From contig NZ_CP007440.1 of assembly GCF_001579845.1 (NCBI RefSeq), positions 3,308,029-3,372,028 on the forward strand: 64,000 nt of DNA, written 5' to 3'. Shown here one piece after another: positions 32,434-41,242 of the stretch. Numbering within the stretch: position 1 is the stretch's first letter; every line of letters starts with the position of its first letter. The translations under genes and the position numbers were made by a program. The notes beneath the pieces were generated by a model that searched no databases, was not told the origin of the DNA, and saw only the letters and a program-made list of their open reading frames with translations. This DNA is from Rhodoplanes sp. Z2-YC6860 (lineage in GTDB: Bacteria; Pseudomonadota; Alphaproteobacteria; Rhizobiales; Xanthobacteraceae).

Positions 32434-33321
32434 ATGTTTGAAATCTTCGGCATTCCATCCGCGGCCCTGTTCGGACAGCTGTTGATCGGCCTGATCAACG
32501 GCTCGTTCTATGCGCTCCTGAGTCTCGGCCTTGCCGTGATCTTTGGCATGCTCAACATCATCAATTTCGCCCACGGCGCCCAGTACATGCTGGGCGCGTT
32601 TGCGGCCTACTTGCTGCTCGAACTGCTCGGCGTGAACTATTGGTGGGCGCTGCTTGTTGCGCCGCTGATCGTCGGTCTGATCGGCGTCGTCATCGAGCGT
32701 ACGCTGCTGCAGTGGCTTTATAAGCTCGATCACCTCTACGGATTGCTGTTGACGTTCGGGCTTGCACTGGTCATCGAGGGTCTCGTTCGCAATCGCTACG
32801 GTTCGGCGGGCCTGCCTTACACGGTGCCGGAATCGCTCACTGGCGGCACCAATCTCGGTTTCATGTTCCTGCCGAACTATCGCGCCTGGGTGATCGCCGC
32901 CTCGCTCGGCGTCTGCCTGGCGACCTGGTTCGTGATCGAGCGCACCAAGCTCGGCGCGTATCTCCGTGCGGCAACCGAGAACCCCACGCTGGTCCGCGCC
33001 TTTGGCATCAACGTGCCGCTCATGATCACGCTGACTTACGGTTTCGGCGCGGCGCTGGCGGCGTTCGCCGGCGTGATGGCAGCGCCGATCTACAACGTCA
33101 GCCCGCAGATGGGGTCGTCGCTGATCATCGTGGTGTTCGCGGTCGTGGTGATCGGCGGCATGGGCTCGATCATGGGCGCGATCGTCACGGGTTTCGGGCT
33201 CGGCATTGTTGAGGGCCTGACCAAGGTATTTTTCCCGGAGGCGTCCAACACCGTGATCTTCGTCGTCATGGCCATCGTGCTCCTGGTTCGGCCCGCGGGC
33301 CTGTTTGGACGGAGGACATGA
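32434..33321 (+). CDS. livH: Liv-type ABC transporter permease (LivH)
   Basis: A 295-residue membrane protein with about eight segments. Family marks are LLIGLINGSFYALLSLGLAVIFGMLNIINFAHG near the N terminus and RAATENPTLVRAFGINV, the cytoplasmic loop that contacts the ATPases. GGMGSIMGAIVTGFGLGIVEG near the end is also typical. It pairs with LivM to form the membrane channel. The stop overlaps the livM start (ATGA). No strong ribosome site precedes its ATG, which may lower its level compared with the binding proteins. Confidence 0.9.
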   Translation: MFEIFGIPSAALFGQLLIGLINGSFYALLSLGLAVIFGMLNIINFAHGAQYMLGAFAAYLLLELLGVNYWWALLVAPLIVGLIGVVIERTLLQWLYKLDHLYGLLLTFGLALVIEGLVRNRYGSAGLPYTVPESLTGGTNLGFMFLPNYRAWVIAASLGVCLATWFVIERTKLGAYLRAATENPTLVRAFGINVPLMITLTYGFGAALAAFAGVMAAPIYNVSPQMGSSLIIVVFAVVVIGGMGSIMGAIVTGFGLGIVEGLTKVFFPEASNTVIFVVMAIVLLVRPAGLFGRRT

Positions 33322-34301
33322 GCATGGAGCAGCGCATCGAGGCGGCTGCGCCGACGGCTTCCGCCGCTCATTCCTCGCGAAGTTGGAGCGAGCCGCTCGT
33401 CTTCGTCATCATGGTGGCGCTGCTCGTGATTGCGCCCAAGGCGATCTATCCGATGTTCATCATGCAGGCGCTGTGCTTTGCGCTGTTCGCCTGCGCGTTC
33501 AATCTGCTGATCGGCTATGTCGGGCTGCTCTCGTTCGGCCACGCGCTCTACTTCGGTTGGGCGAGCTATCTCGCGGCCCACTCGGCCAAGGTCTGGGGGT
33601 TCCCGCCCGAGCTTGCGATCCTGACCGGCACGCTGACCGCCTGCCTGCTCGGCATCATCTCGGGTTCGCTCGCGATCCGCCGCCAGGGCATCTATTTCGC
33701 GATGATCACGCTTGCGCTCGCGCAGATGATGTTCTTCTTCGCGCTGCAACTGAAATTCACCGGCGGCGAGGACGGCATCCAGGCGGTACCGCGCGGCAAG
33801 CTGTTCGGTTCGATCGATCTGTCCGATCAGACCAACATGTACTTCACCACGGTCGGCATATTCCTGTTTGGCTTCCTCCTGATCTACCGCATCATCCATT
33901 CGCCGTTTGGCGAGGTGCTGAAAGGCATTCGCGAGAATGAGGCGCGGGCGATTTCGCTCGGCTACAAGACCGACCGCTACAAGCTGATGGCCTTTGTGCT
34001 GTCGGCAACCCTCGCGGGCCTGGCCGGCTCGACCAAGGCGATCGTGTTGCAGATTGCGTCACTGACCGACGTCGACTGGCCAATGTCGGGCGAGGTGGTG
34101 TTGATGGCCCTCGTCGGAGGGCTTGGCACGGTGTTCGGGCCGGTGGCCGGGGCATTCATCGTCGTTGCCATGCAGAACTATCTCGCCCAGGTCGGGCAGT
34201 GGGTCACGGTGATCCAAGGCGTGATCTTCGTCGTCTGCGTGCTGGCCTTCCGTCGCGGCGTGATCGGCGAAATCGCGCACCATCTGCGGATCAAGCTGTA
34301 G
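33318..34301 (+). CDS. livM: Liv-type ABC transporter permease (LivM)
   Basis: A 327-residue membrane protein with about nine segments. The core shows FNLLIGYVGLLSFGHALYFGWASYLAAHS, the ATPase-contacting loop GEVLKGIRENEARAISLGYKT, and ALVGGLGTVFGPVAGAFIVVAMQNYL. A soluble N-terminal stretch of about 30 residues precedes the first helix. It completes the transporter encoded from livG onward. Translation is probably coupled to livH through the ATGA overlap. A RidA-like gene follows after 131 bases. Confidence 0.9.
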   Translation: MSMEQRIEAAAPTASAAHSSRSWSEPLVFVIMVALLVIAPKAIYPMFIMQALCFALFACAFNLLIGYVGLLSFGHALYFGWASYLAAHSAKVWGFPPELAILTGTLTACLLGIISGSLAIRRQGIYFAMITLALAQMMFFFALQLKFTGGEDGIQAVPRGKLFGSIDLSDQTNMYFTTVGIFLFGFLLIYRIIHSPFGEVLKGIRENEARAISLGYKTDRYKLMAFVLSATLAGLAGSTKAIVLQIASLTDVDWPMSGEVVLMALVGGLGTVFGPVAGAFIVVAMQNYLAQVGQWVTVIQGVIFVVCVLAFRRGVIGEIAHHLRIKL

Positions 34302-34432
34302 ACAGGAACAGCCGGCCAAGAGTCCACATGTGGCTCTGGGTCCTCTGCATTTCACCTGTGCATCGCCGGGCTTGTTCGTGCCGTGCGTGTCCCCAATAAT
34401 CACTTTGAACATCAAGGCAAAAGGACAACCCC

Positions 34433-34894
34433 ATGAGCGCTGAAGCCCGTTTGAAGCAACTCGGTCTCGTGCTGCCGCAGGTGCCGACGCCGGTGGCCAA
34501 CTATCTGCCGTATCGCATCGCCGGTAATCTTCTGTTTCTTGCCGGGCAGGGGCCGCGCGACGACAAGGGCAATACGCTGTCCGGCAAGGTCGGCGCTGAC
34601 GTCACGGTCGAGGAGGGCTATCGCCGCGCTCGCATCATCGGCTTGCAACTCCTTTCGACCATGCGCACTGCGCTCGGCTCGCTCGACCGCGTCGACACCA
34701 TCTTGAAGATGCTGGTGATGGTCAACGCGGTGCCGGACTTCAAGGAGCAGCCCAAGGTGGCAAACGGCATGTCGGACCTGTTCGTCGAGGTGTTCGGCGA
34801 GAACGGCAAACATGCCCGTTCGGCGGTCGGCATGGGCTCGCTGCCGGGGCAGATTTCGGTCGAAATCGAGGGAATTGTCTCGATCAAGCCTTAG
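34433..34894 (+). CDS. RidA/YjgF-family protein
   Basis: A 153-residue member of the Rid superfamily, with AAGGA before the ATG. Family marks are NYLPYRIAGNLLFLAGQGP near the start, MVMVNAVPDFKEQPKVANG in the middle and ARSAVGMGSLPGQISVEIEG at the end, where the conserved Arg that binds the substrate carboxylate lies. Archetypal RidA hydrolyses reactive enamine/imine intermediates; this longer form belongs to a subgroup whose reaction is less certain. Position after a Liv-type importer suggests a role in handling the imported nitrogen compound. Confidence 0.85.
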   Translation: MSAEARLKQLGLVLPQVPTPVANYLPYRIAGNLLFLAGQGPRDDKGNTLSGKVGADVTVEEGYRRARIIGLQLLSTMRTALGSLDRVDTILKMLVMVNAVPDFKEQPKVANGMSDLFVEVFGENGKHARSAVGMGSLPGQISVEIEGIVSIKP

Positions 34895-35113
34895 GCGCTG
34901 TCTCGCGGCAGATAACGCCGCTCAAGCCTATCGGGCACTTTGAGAATTTCACATGACGGTGCCCCAGAGTGCCTGCTCATGGCCGATTGGGCCTGTCAAC
35001 AAGGCTGTGCATAACGTGTTGAGCGCCTGTGTTCGTCAAACGCACGCATTGCTCGTGTGCGAATCCCGACTAAGCATCTTGCCTGTCGCTATTGTGCGAC
35101 AGGCGGATCGATC

Positions 35114-35452
35114 ATGGCGCATCGTGAATTCGAGTGCCCTGTTCCGCGTATCTCGGGGCTTCCTCAAACCATGGTCAAAGCCACGGTCAAGCTGGAAGCC
35201 ACTGCGTTGAAATGGCGCGCGCTCGCCGAGCGCCGTCGAGATCATTATTTCGATCTGTATAAGAGCGGCCGCTGGCGGCACTACTACACCGATGAGAAAT
35301 TCCTCGCTGAGCTGCGCGCCGCGATTGCTCTGGCGCAGCGCTGGGCCAAGATCGCGCCGCTGCCCGAAGAGCGCGCAGCCGCCAATGCAGAGGCGCCTGA
35401 TCGGCCGAGGGCCGCCGAACTGATGAAGGCGATCGAGAGCAGGGCAGCTTAG
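35114..35452 (+). CDS. small conserved protein, probably TIGR03809 family
   Basis: A 112-residue basic protein. ATG 35114 is preferred over GTG 35057, which would add a Cys-rich leader; no strong ribosome site decides it. A helical core reads ALKWRALAERRRDHYFDLYKSGRWRHYYTDEKFLAELRAAIALAQRWAKIAP when cut at its motifs, with the dense WRHYYT patch most distinctive. I recognise this pattern from a short protein family restricted to Bradyrhizobium relatives, likely TIGR03809. No biochemical function is known. It stands alone between two gaps of about 200 bases. Confidence 0.65.
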   Translation: MAHREFECPVPRISGLPQTMVKATVKLEATALKWRALAERRRDHYFDLYKSGRWRHYYTDEKFLAELRAAIALAQRWAKIAPLPEERAAANAEAPDRPRAAELMKAIESRAA

Positions 35453-35654
35453 CGCACGTCCTCCTTATCCGGCTCATCCGAGCGCATCTGCCTGCGCCAT
35501 CGCATTGGCACACGCGTGATCACCTCGCTATGAAGGGGCTGATGGATCACGGCAATGTCCGCCCACGGCTTGGAGGACTTGCCGTGGCCGCTCATGTGGC
35601 TACTCTACCGTAAGTATAATGAGCGGGGGATACACTTAGACGAACGGAGTACCC

Positions 35655-36833
35655 ATGGCCGCGGACCGCAACAGCAGCGAACAGAAAATCCTCGACTGGC
35701 TCGGCACCCAGCACGGCGCCATGCTGGCGCTGCTTGAGACGCTGGTAAACACCGACAGCGGCTCCTACGACAAGCCGGGCGTCGACGCGGTCGGCGGTCA
35801 TATCCGCAGCTTCCTCCTGGGCCACGGCATCGCATCCGAAGTCACGCCCGACGTGCAATTCGGCGACGCCATCAGCGCCACGGTCGGGCGGGGCGGAGGC
35901 AGCAACCGCCCGATCCTGCTGATGGGCCATCGCGACACGGTGTTCCCAAAAGGCGAGCCGACGCGCCGGCCATTCAAGGTCGAGGGCGACCGCGCCTATG
36001 GTCCGGGAGTTGCCGACATGAAAGCAGGTCTGGTGATGAACTGTTTCGTGCTCGCCGCGATCCAGCAATTCGGCGGCGCGCCGGCGCCGGTGATGGCGCT
36101 CTTTACGGGAGACGAAGAGATCGGTTCGCCGTTCTCGCGGAAGGTCATCGAGGCGCATGCCCGGGCGGCGCGTGTCTGCTTCAACTCCGAGCCGGGCCGC
36201 GGACGCGGCGCCGCCGTGACCGGGCGAAAGGGCGGCGTGTTCATGCGCTTCGAGATCACCGGCAAGGCCGCGCATTCGGGAGCGAATTTCGAGGTCGGCA
36301 TCAGCGCCATCAACGAGCTCGCGCACAAGATCTTGGCGCTCAGCGCGCTGAGCGATCCGAAGAACGGCATCACCCTCAATGTCGGCGTCGTGTCGGGTGG
36401 CCAGACCGTCAACACCGTGGCGCCATGGGCCAAGGGCGAGGTCGACCTGCGCTTCATTACGCCGGATCAGCGCAACGACACCTTCGCCAAGATCGAGGCC
36501 ATCATGGCCAAGAGCTTCGTGCCGGGCACGAGCGCCAGGCTCGAGATCACCGGCGAGTTTCTGCCGTTGGTCGAAACCGATGAGGGCAAGGCGCTGTACG
36601 AGCACTATGCGGCGAGCCTGAAGGCGCTGGGCGTCACCGACACCTCGGCACTCTTTACCGGCGGATGCGCCGATTCAGGCTTTGCTTCCGCGGCCGGCAC
36701 ACCGACCATCTGCGCGGTCGGACCGGTCGGTGGCCGGGCGCATTCGCCCGACGAGTATCTGGAGATCGACACGCTGGTGCCGCGCGCGAAGGCGCTGGCG
36801 CTGGCGGTGCTGCGGCTCAGCGCCGGAAATTAG
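35655..36833 (+). CDS. M20-family metallopeptidase, glutamate carboxypeptidase-like
   Basis: A 392-residue zinc peptidase. Metal and catalytic residues are in MGHRDTVFP (His and the adjacent Asp), YGPGVADMKAG (bridging Asp), TGDEEIGS (catalytic Glu and metal Glu), NSEPGR and, near the end, GRAHSPDEYLE (His). A dimerisation domain with GKAAHSGANFEVG is inserted between these, as in carboxypeptidase G2. Members remove C-terminal glutamate or hydrolyse N-acyl amino acids. No signal peptide is seen, so it is probably cytosolic, unlike the Pseudomonas enzyme. The substrate is not fixed by sequence. Confidence 0.85.
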   Translation: MAADRNSSEQKILDWLGTQHGAMLALLETLVNTDSGSYDKPGVDAVGGHIRSFLLGHGIASEVTPDVQFGDAISATVGRGGGSNRPILLMGHRDTVFPKGEPTRRPFKVEGDRAYGPGVADMKAGLVMNCFVLAAIQQFGGAPAPVMALFTGDEEIGSPFSRKVIEAHARAARVCFNSEPGRGRGAAVTGRKGGVFMRFEITGKAAHSGANFEVGISAINELAHKILALSALSDPKNGITLNVGVVSGGQTVNTVAPWAKGEVDLRFITPDQRNDTFAKIEAIMAKSFVPGTSARLEITGEFLPLVETDEGKALYEHYAASLKALGVTDTSALFTGGCADSGFASAAGTPTICAVGPVGGRAHSPDEYLEIDTLVPRAKALALAVLRLSAGN

Positions 36834-36849
36834 CGCGTGTACTTGTTAG

Positions 36850-36960
36850 ATTCGCGATGTCCGCCATTGGGATTAGAGCAGACATAGAATTGAGGCCGCT
36901 CACTATCGTCCAATGCCCTGACTGCGACATCACACCTACCTTCAGCCTTCTATCCCGAGC
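36850..36960. repeat. probable dispersed short repeat before a PF04392 gene
   Basis: The segment encodes, on both strands, short strings of the type MSAIGIRADI and MSQSGHW. I know these as artefact peptides of short non-coding repeats that are common between genes in Bradyrhizobium-like genomes. There is no ribosome site or plausible protein. A related trace (MSAKCHKQTS on the minus strand) lies near 39040-39110. The identification is from memory of the pattern, not from a search. Confidence 0.4.
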
Positions 36961-36996
36961 GGCTACGATGCGCCAACTCGCAACGTGGGGGCAGGC

Positions 36997-37953
36997 ATGA
37001 GGCGGCGGGAGTTTGTCGCAGCGGTTGTGGGTGCAACTGCCATAAGGCCGGCCACGGTTTTTGGGCAGCCACGCGACCGCATTTGGCGTATCGGCATTCT
37101 GTTGGTCGGTGGCTTGGAGCCCCTGGGACCGTTTCGCGAGGCGCTTGGCGAGCTTGGCTATCTTGAAGGAAAGAATATTCGGATTGATATCCGGTCCGGC
37201 CAAGGTCAGGACGAGCGGCTTCCGTCGTTGGCGTCTGATTTGGTTCGGGACGGCGTCGATGTGATGATCGCGGTGCAGACCCCCGCCGCTCACGCCGCCA
37301 AGAATGCGACGCGCACCGTCCCGATAGTGGTTATGGCTGGCGACCCTATCGGAACCGGTTTGATCAGGAGTCTGGCGCGACCCGAGGGCAATATCACCGG
37401 CATGTCGGTTACGGCAGCCGAGGCCGTGGCGAAAAGTCTGGAACTGATCCCTGAGATTATTCCGGAAGCGCGCCGTGTCGGCGTACTGGGCAATGCCGAC
37501 GATTTGTTCATGAAGCCATTCTTCGATCAAATCCAGCAAGGAGCTTCGGGTCTTGGCCTCGAGGTCCGCGAGGTCGTCATACGCAGCAACGATGACCTGG
37601 ACAGCGCGTTTGAGACACTCATTCGTGATGGTGCAAAGGCGGTTATCGTCCAGGGTAGTCTGCCGGTGAAAAAGACGGTTGACCTCGCTCTCAAGCATCG
37701 ACTGCCGTCGCTCTCGACCCAAAAGTCAGCCGTACAAGCTGGGCTTTTAATGTCGTACAGCGCGAGCTTCAGTGAACGAGCGCGCGTTCTTGCGCGCTAT
37801 GTCGATCAAATCTTCAAGGGTGCGAAGCCTGCCGATCTACCGGTGCAGCAACCGAGCAAATACGAACTTGTGATCAACATGAAAACCGCGAAGACGATCG
37901 GCCTCACCGTGTCTCCGATGGTTTTGGCCCGCGCCGATGAGGTGCTCGAATAA
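36997..37953 (+). CDS. Tat-exported PF04392-type ABC solute-binding protein
   Basis: A 318-residue protein from ATG 36997, after GGGGGCAGG. The first residues RRREFVAAVVGATAI form a twin-arginine signal. The mature protein has the PF04392 pattern: WRIGILLVGG, GYLEGKNIRIDIRSGQG, DVMIAVQTPAAHAAKNATRTVPIVV and GDPIGTGLIRSLARPEGNITGMS. These are type I periplasmic binding folds of the TrpX kind. They are expanded in Bradyrhizobium relatives and usually have no adjacent permease, as here. The ligand is unknown. Codon use is slightly less GC-rich than the neighbours. Confidence 0.85.
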   Translation: MRRREFVAAVVGATAIRPATVFGQPRDRIWRIGILLVGGLEPLGPFREALGELGYLEGKNIRIDIRSGQGQDERLPSLASDLVRDGVDVMIAVQTPAAHAAKNATRTVPIVVMAGDPIGTGLIRSLARPEGNITGMSVTAAEAVAKSLELIPEIIPEARRVGVLGNADDLFMKPFFDQIQQGASGLGLEVREVVIRSNDDLDSAFETLIRDGAKAVIVQGSLPVKKTVDLALKHRLPSLSTQKSAVQAGLLMSYSASFSERARVLARYVDQIFKGAKPADLPVQQPSKYELVINMKTAKTIGLTVSPMVLARADEVLE

Positions 37954-38331
37954 GTCGGGCCTGGGTCGGCGAATGGTGCGTTTCGCAAGAAAGCGGCGCC
38001 TCCCACCTCTGTTATCGAAAGCAGACCAAACGGTTGCAAATGGACCTAAATCGACGTTCGTGACCTGTGGCGCCGCGAGCGACCTTCTGCTGACTGAGCG
38101 CAATCGGCAAACGGCGGCGCGCTTCTGTTCGTTCAATCGATTTGCTATCCTGAACTTGTAAATATTAGAAATTTTCTGTGAGCTGCCAACGGGTGACGCC
38201 GAAGCCCTTTTTTAAACGGCAGCGATGGTGCCATCGGTGGGCGCTTCACTCCCATTCCAGCTTCGCCTTGTAGTCCATGCTCACCTTGGCCCGAGAGTCT
38301 GGTGAGCGTTCAACCAATTTGGGAGATCACC
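37954..38331. other. 378-base gap with no supported gene
   Basis: No ORF here has a ribosome site and a plausible composition. The segment 38160-38215 is locally AT-rich (TAAATATTAGAAATTTTC), which could hold a promoter for the following gene. The stretch 38050-38130 resembles decayed intergenic repeats of this group. Confidence 0.4.
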
Positions 38332-38844
38332 ATGAAACGAATTTGCAGCATGTTCGCCATCTCAGCATTTGCGCTTGCTTCACTGCCAAGTGGCGCCATC
38401 GGTCAGCAGAAAAGTCTGAAAGATCAGATCGTAGGATCATGGACTCTCGTCTCATGGGAGCAAACGTTGAAAGATGGCAGCAAGAACCACCGATTTGGAA
38501 GCAGCCCCAAAGGCATCAACACCTTTGATGCGGACGGGAACTTCTCGTTGATTATCATGCGACCGGATTTGCCGAAAATAGCTGCAGGTGACCCTGAGAA
38601 GCCGACAACCGACGAGGCACAGGCGATCACGAAGGGCGCGATTGCTTACTACGGCACCTACACGGTGAACGAGGCTGATAAAACGATAAACCTGAAGCTC
38701 ACAGGAACCACATTGGTCAATCAGATGGGAATGGACCAGAAGCGCGTCGTTACATCGATAAGTGGCAACGAAATGAAATACCGTAATCCGACCTCGGTTA
38801 CGAGCGGGGCCCAAATCGAGGTTGCGTGGAAACGCTCCAAGTGA
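38332..38844 (+). CDS. exported lipocalin-like domain protein
   Basis: A 170-residue protein from ATG 38332; the longer frame adds ten residues ahead of the signal peptide. The signal peptide (SMFAISAFALASLPSGAIGQQ) precedes a lipocalin-like beta-barrel domain: KDQIVGSWTLVSWEQ at the start is the hallmark, followed by FDADGNFSLIIMRPDLPK, AYYGTYTVNEADKTINLKLTGT and a last strand with IEVAWKRSK. Proteins of this family (PF13924) are small periplasmic proteins of mostly unknown ligand. The local GC content is lower than in most of the window, consistent with more recent acquisition. Confidence 0.75.
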   Translation: MKRICSMFAISAFALASLPSGAIGQQKSLKDQIVGSWTLVSWEQTLKDGSKNHRFGSSPKGINTFDADGNFSLIIMRPDLPKIAAGDPEKPTTDEAQAITKGAIAYYGTYTVNEADKTINLKLTGTTLVNQMGMDQKRVVTSISGNEMKYRNPTSVTSGAQIEVAWKRSK

Positions 38845-39146
38845 ACACGATACGAACGGTGTAGCGCTTCGCGCAGCCTCGCCTTGATTGCGGGCTTTAC
38901 GTCGCAGGAGGCCGCTTCAAACGCGGCCTCCCATTTGTCTGCCGATGATGCGATCGAAATGACCGCTGCGGCATTTGGCTGGTCGCACCGTCCTTGCTGC
39001 TTAGCCTTGCGGTCGGGGCGATCGAGTGATGTCTGCTTATGGCACTTCGCTGACATCGCGAGGGCGCATGGCCAAGTCCGCTTTCGGGGTGAAGCGGTCC
39101 GAACCAACTGCCGCTTCGCGCGGGCATCAGAACGATGCTGCCAAAG
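38845..39146. other. 300-base gap with repeat remnant
   Basis: No gene is supported. At about 39030-39110 the minus strand reads MSAKCHKQTSLDRP, the same kind of artefact peptide as near 36850, so this is probably a decayed dispersed repeat. GAGGCCGC and GCGGCCTC at 38910-38932 form a short inverted repeat that may end transcription of the lipocalin-like gene. Confidence 0.4.
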
Positions 39147-39920
39147 CTACATCGCCGCCTTCATGAATTGGCGCGGCGGCAGGTCGACGGGCGGCCGGGG
39201 CGGCACGACGGTGTCGGAAAACCAGTTCAACATTCGCGAGGGCAGGCGCTCGAGTGTCGAGACCGTGCTCTTCACTTTCGCCACCACGCCATGCTCGCTC
39301 GGCTCGGCCGACGGATCGGTCTGCTGGACCGCAGCCTGAGTATGGATTTGGGGCTGCGCCTGAACGGGGCCCTGCGCGGCGATTGGCGGCAGCGGCGCGG
39401 TGGTCACCGCCTGATGCAACTGCAACGGCTCACTGGCCATCGCTCTTTCGGTCTGGCTCTTGTCGAGGCGCGGCCTCTCGGTTTGTGCCCTGTCGATCTG
39501 CGGCCATTGCGCCGGAAGCGCAGCGACCGTTGCGGGGCCGGCAGCGGCCTTGGCGAGCTTCCTCTCGGAGGCTTCGCCGGCGCGGGTGACCGCGGCAGCG
39601 AGCGCGCGCAATTCGGCGGCCTTGGCTTCACGCAAGGCTTGGATCGCGTCGCGCTCGGCGGTCTTCAGCTTGTCGGTCTCTTGAGCGACCGCCTGGTCGG
39701 CGCGCTGGTGAGCCTCGGTCGACTTCTTGAGGTAGTCGGCCAGCAACGCCTGCTGCTCTCGCATGATCTGCACCAGTTCGGCGTTGCTCTGGGGCTGCGG
39801 CGCGGGCGGCTTGAAGTAATTGTTGATCAGGTAGGCGCCGATGGCACTCGCGATGGTGGCTGGCAGCAATTCGCAAAACAGCTTGGCAGCGAACTGGGAG
39901 TGGAAGAATCTCCGCAGCAT
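39147..39920 (-). CDS. membrane-anchored coiled-coil protein of unknown function
   Basis: A 257-residue protein. A single membrane segment lies near the N terminus (AKLFCELLPATIASAIGAYLI). Residues 45-115 are a charged helix rich in Ala, Gln, Glu and Lys with heptad spacing (AELVQIMREQQALLADYLKK onward), typical of a coiled coil. The rest is a Pro/Gln/Thr-rich linker followed by a C-terminal stretch with LERLPSRMLNWFSDTVVPPRPP. No family was recognised. It could be a structural or adaptor protein at the inner membrane. It is transcribed away from the old-yellow-enzyme gene. Confidence 0.65.
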   Translation of the reverse strand: MLRRFFHSQFAAKLFCELLPATIASAIGAYLINNYFKPPAPQPQSNAELVQIMREQQALLADYLKKSTEAHQRADQAVAQETDKLKTAERDAIQALREAKAAELRALAAAVTRAGEASERKLAKAAAGPATVAALPAQWPQIDRAQTERPRLDKSQTERAMASEPLQLHQAVTTAPLPPIAAQGPVQAQPQIHTQAAVQQTDPSAEPSEHGVVAKVKSTVSTLERLPSRMLNWFSDTVVPPRPPVDLPPRQFMKAAM

Positions 39921-40127
39921 GAATAAATCCCCTCGGCTCGAAACCCCGTGCTCCTATGGAACAAAGGTTCGGGACGGCAACGGGGCGCAATGTGGGAGAA
40001 TTTTCGGCAAGACACGTCCGAAACACTGTTGCGAGCCGCTTGGAGCCGCTCAGGACTGGTTCAGTGGCCTGCTTGCCGCTCTCTTTCCCGCCGCTATGAT
40101 CGCGGTTTGTTCATCGAAGGGTCCTCC

Positions 40128-41234
40128 ATGTCCTCTCTGTTTTCGTCTCTGAAGCTCGGTCCGGCCGAGCTGTCCAATCGCATTGTGGTCTCGCCGATGT
40201 GCCAGTACAGCGCCGATGACGGCAGCGTGACCGACTGGCACATGGCCCATCTGGGAATGCTGTCCAACTGCGGCGCCGGCCTCGTGATCGTCGAGGCCAC
40301 CCATGTGGAGCGGGCCGGTCGTATTACCCACGGCTGTGTTGGGCTCTACAGCGACCACAACGAGGCGGCACTTCAGCGCGTCATCGAGCATTGCCGGCGT
40401 GCCGGGACCGCCAAATGGGGCATTCAGATCGCCCATGCCGGCCGTAAGGCCTCGTCGCAACGGCCCTGGGAAGGCGCCGGAGCCCTGAAGGCGGGCCAGG
40501 ACCCCTGGGAGACCGTGGCGCCGTCGGCGCTGCCGTTCGGCCAGGGCTGGCACGTGCCGCGAGCGGCGACGCTCGAGGACATCGCCCATGTGCGCGGCGC
40601 CTTCGTCAACTCGGCCAAGCGCGCGGTCCGCATCGGCTTTGATGCCATCGAGCTGCACTACGCCCACGGCTATCTGGCTCATTCGTTCCTGTCGCCGGTC
40701 TCCAACCAGCGCACCGACCAGTACGGCGGGTCGTTGGAGAACCGCATGCGGCTCGGCCGCGAGATCGCGTGCGCGGTGCGCGAGGCGGTGCCGAAGAGCA
40801 TTGCGCTCGGCGCCCGCATCACCGGTGCCGACTGGCGCGATGACGGGCTCACACCCGATGACGCCGTGGCCTATGCCAAGGCGCTCAAGACCGATGGGCT
40901 CGACTACATCGACGTCTCATCGGGCGGCGTCACCGCCGACACCCGCACGCCCACGACGCCCGGCTACAACGTGCCGATCGCCGAGCGGATCAGGAAAGAG
41001 GCCGGCATCACCACCCGCGTCGTCGGCATGATCACCGCGCCGGCGCAGGCCGAAAGCATCGTTGCCGAAGGCAAAGCCGACATGGTGGCGCTCGGCCGCG
41101 GCATGCTCGACGATCCGCGCTGGGGCTGGCATGCGGGCGCCGAGCTCGGCGCCGACGTGGTGCGGGCGCCGCAGTATCTGCGCGCCGGTCCCAAGATGTG
41201 GTCGCCGGCGCAGCGAGCCCGCGTGGCCTCCTGA
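40128..41234 (+). CDS. NADH:flavin oxidoreductase, YqjM-like old yellow enzyme
   Basis: A 368-residue TIM-barrel flavoprotein. The class is shown by VVSPMCQYSADDG (Cys25 and Tyr27, the YqjM-type redox-tuning pair), IQIAHAGRKAS (substrate-binding His), FDAIELHYAHGYLAHSFLSP and RTDQYGGSLENRMRL. FMN phosphate-binding strands near the end contain ADMVALGRGMLDDP. Enzymes of this type reduce C=C bonds next to carbonyl or nitro groups with NAD(P)H. ATG 40128 is chosen from homology; the upstream frame has no domain. The next gene begins eight bases after the stop. Confidence 0.88.
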   Translation: MSSLFSSLKLGPAELSNRIVVSPMCQYSADDGSVTDWHMAHLGMLSNCGAGLVIVEATHVERAGRITHGCVGLYSDHNEAALQRVIEHCRRAGTAKWGIQIAHAGRKASSQRPWEGAGALKAGQDPWETVAPSALPFGQGWHVPRAATLEDIAHVRGAFVNSAKRAVRIGFDAIELHYAHGYLAHSFLSPVSNQRTDQYGGSLENRMRLGREIACAVREAVPKSIALGARITGADWRDDGLTPDDAVAYAKALKTDGLDYIDVSSGGVTADTRTPTTPGYNVPIAERIRKEAGITTRVVGMITAPAQAESIVAEGKADMVALGRGMLDDPRWGWHAGAELGADVVRAPQYLRAGPKMWSPAQRARVAS

Positions 41235-41242
41235 GTATCTCC

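Noticed and set aside
31135-32733. 532-codon minus-strand frame opposite the second binding protein and livH
   Set aside because: It spans two conserved plus-strand genes and a hairpin and shows no recognisable domain.
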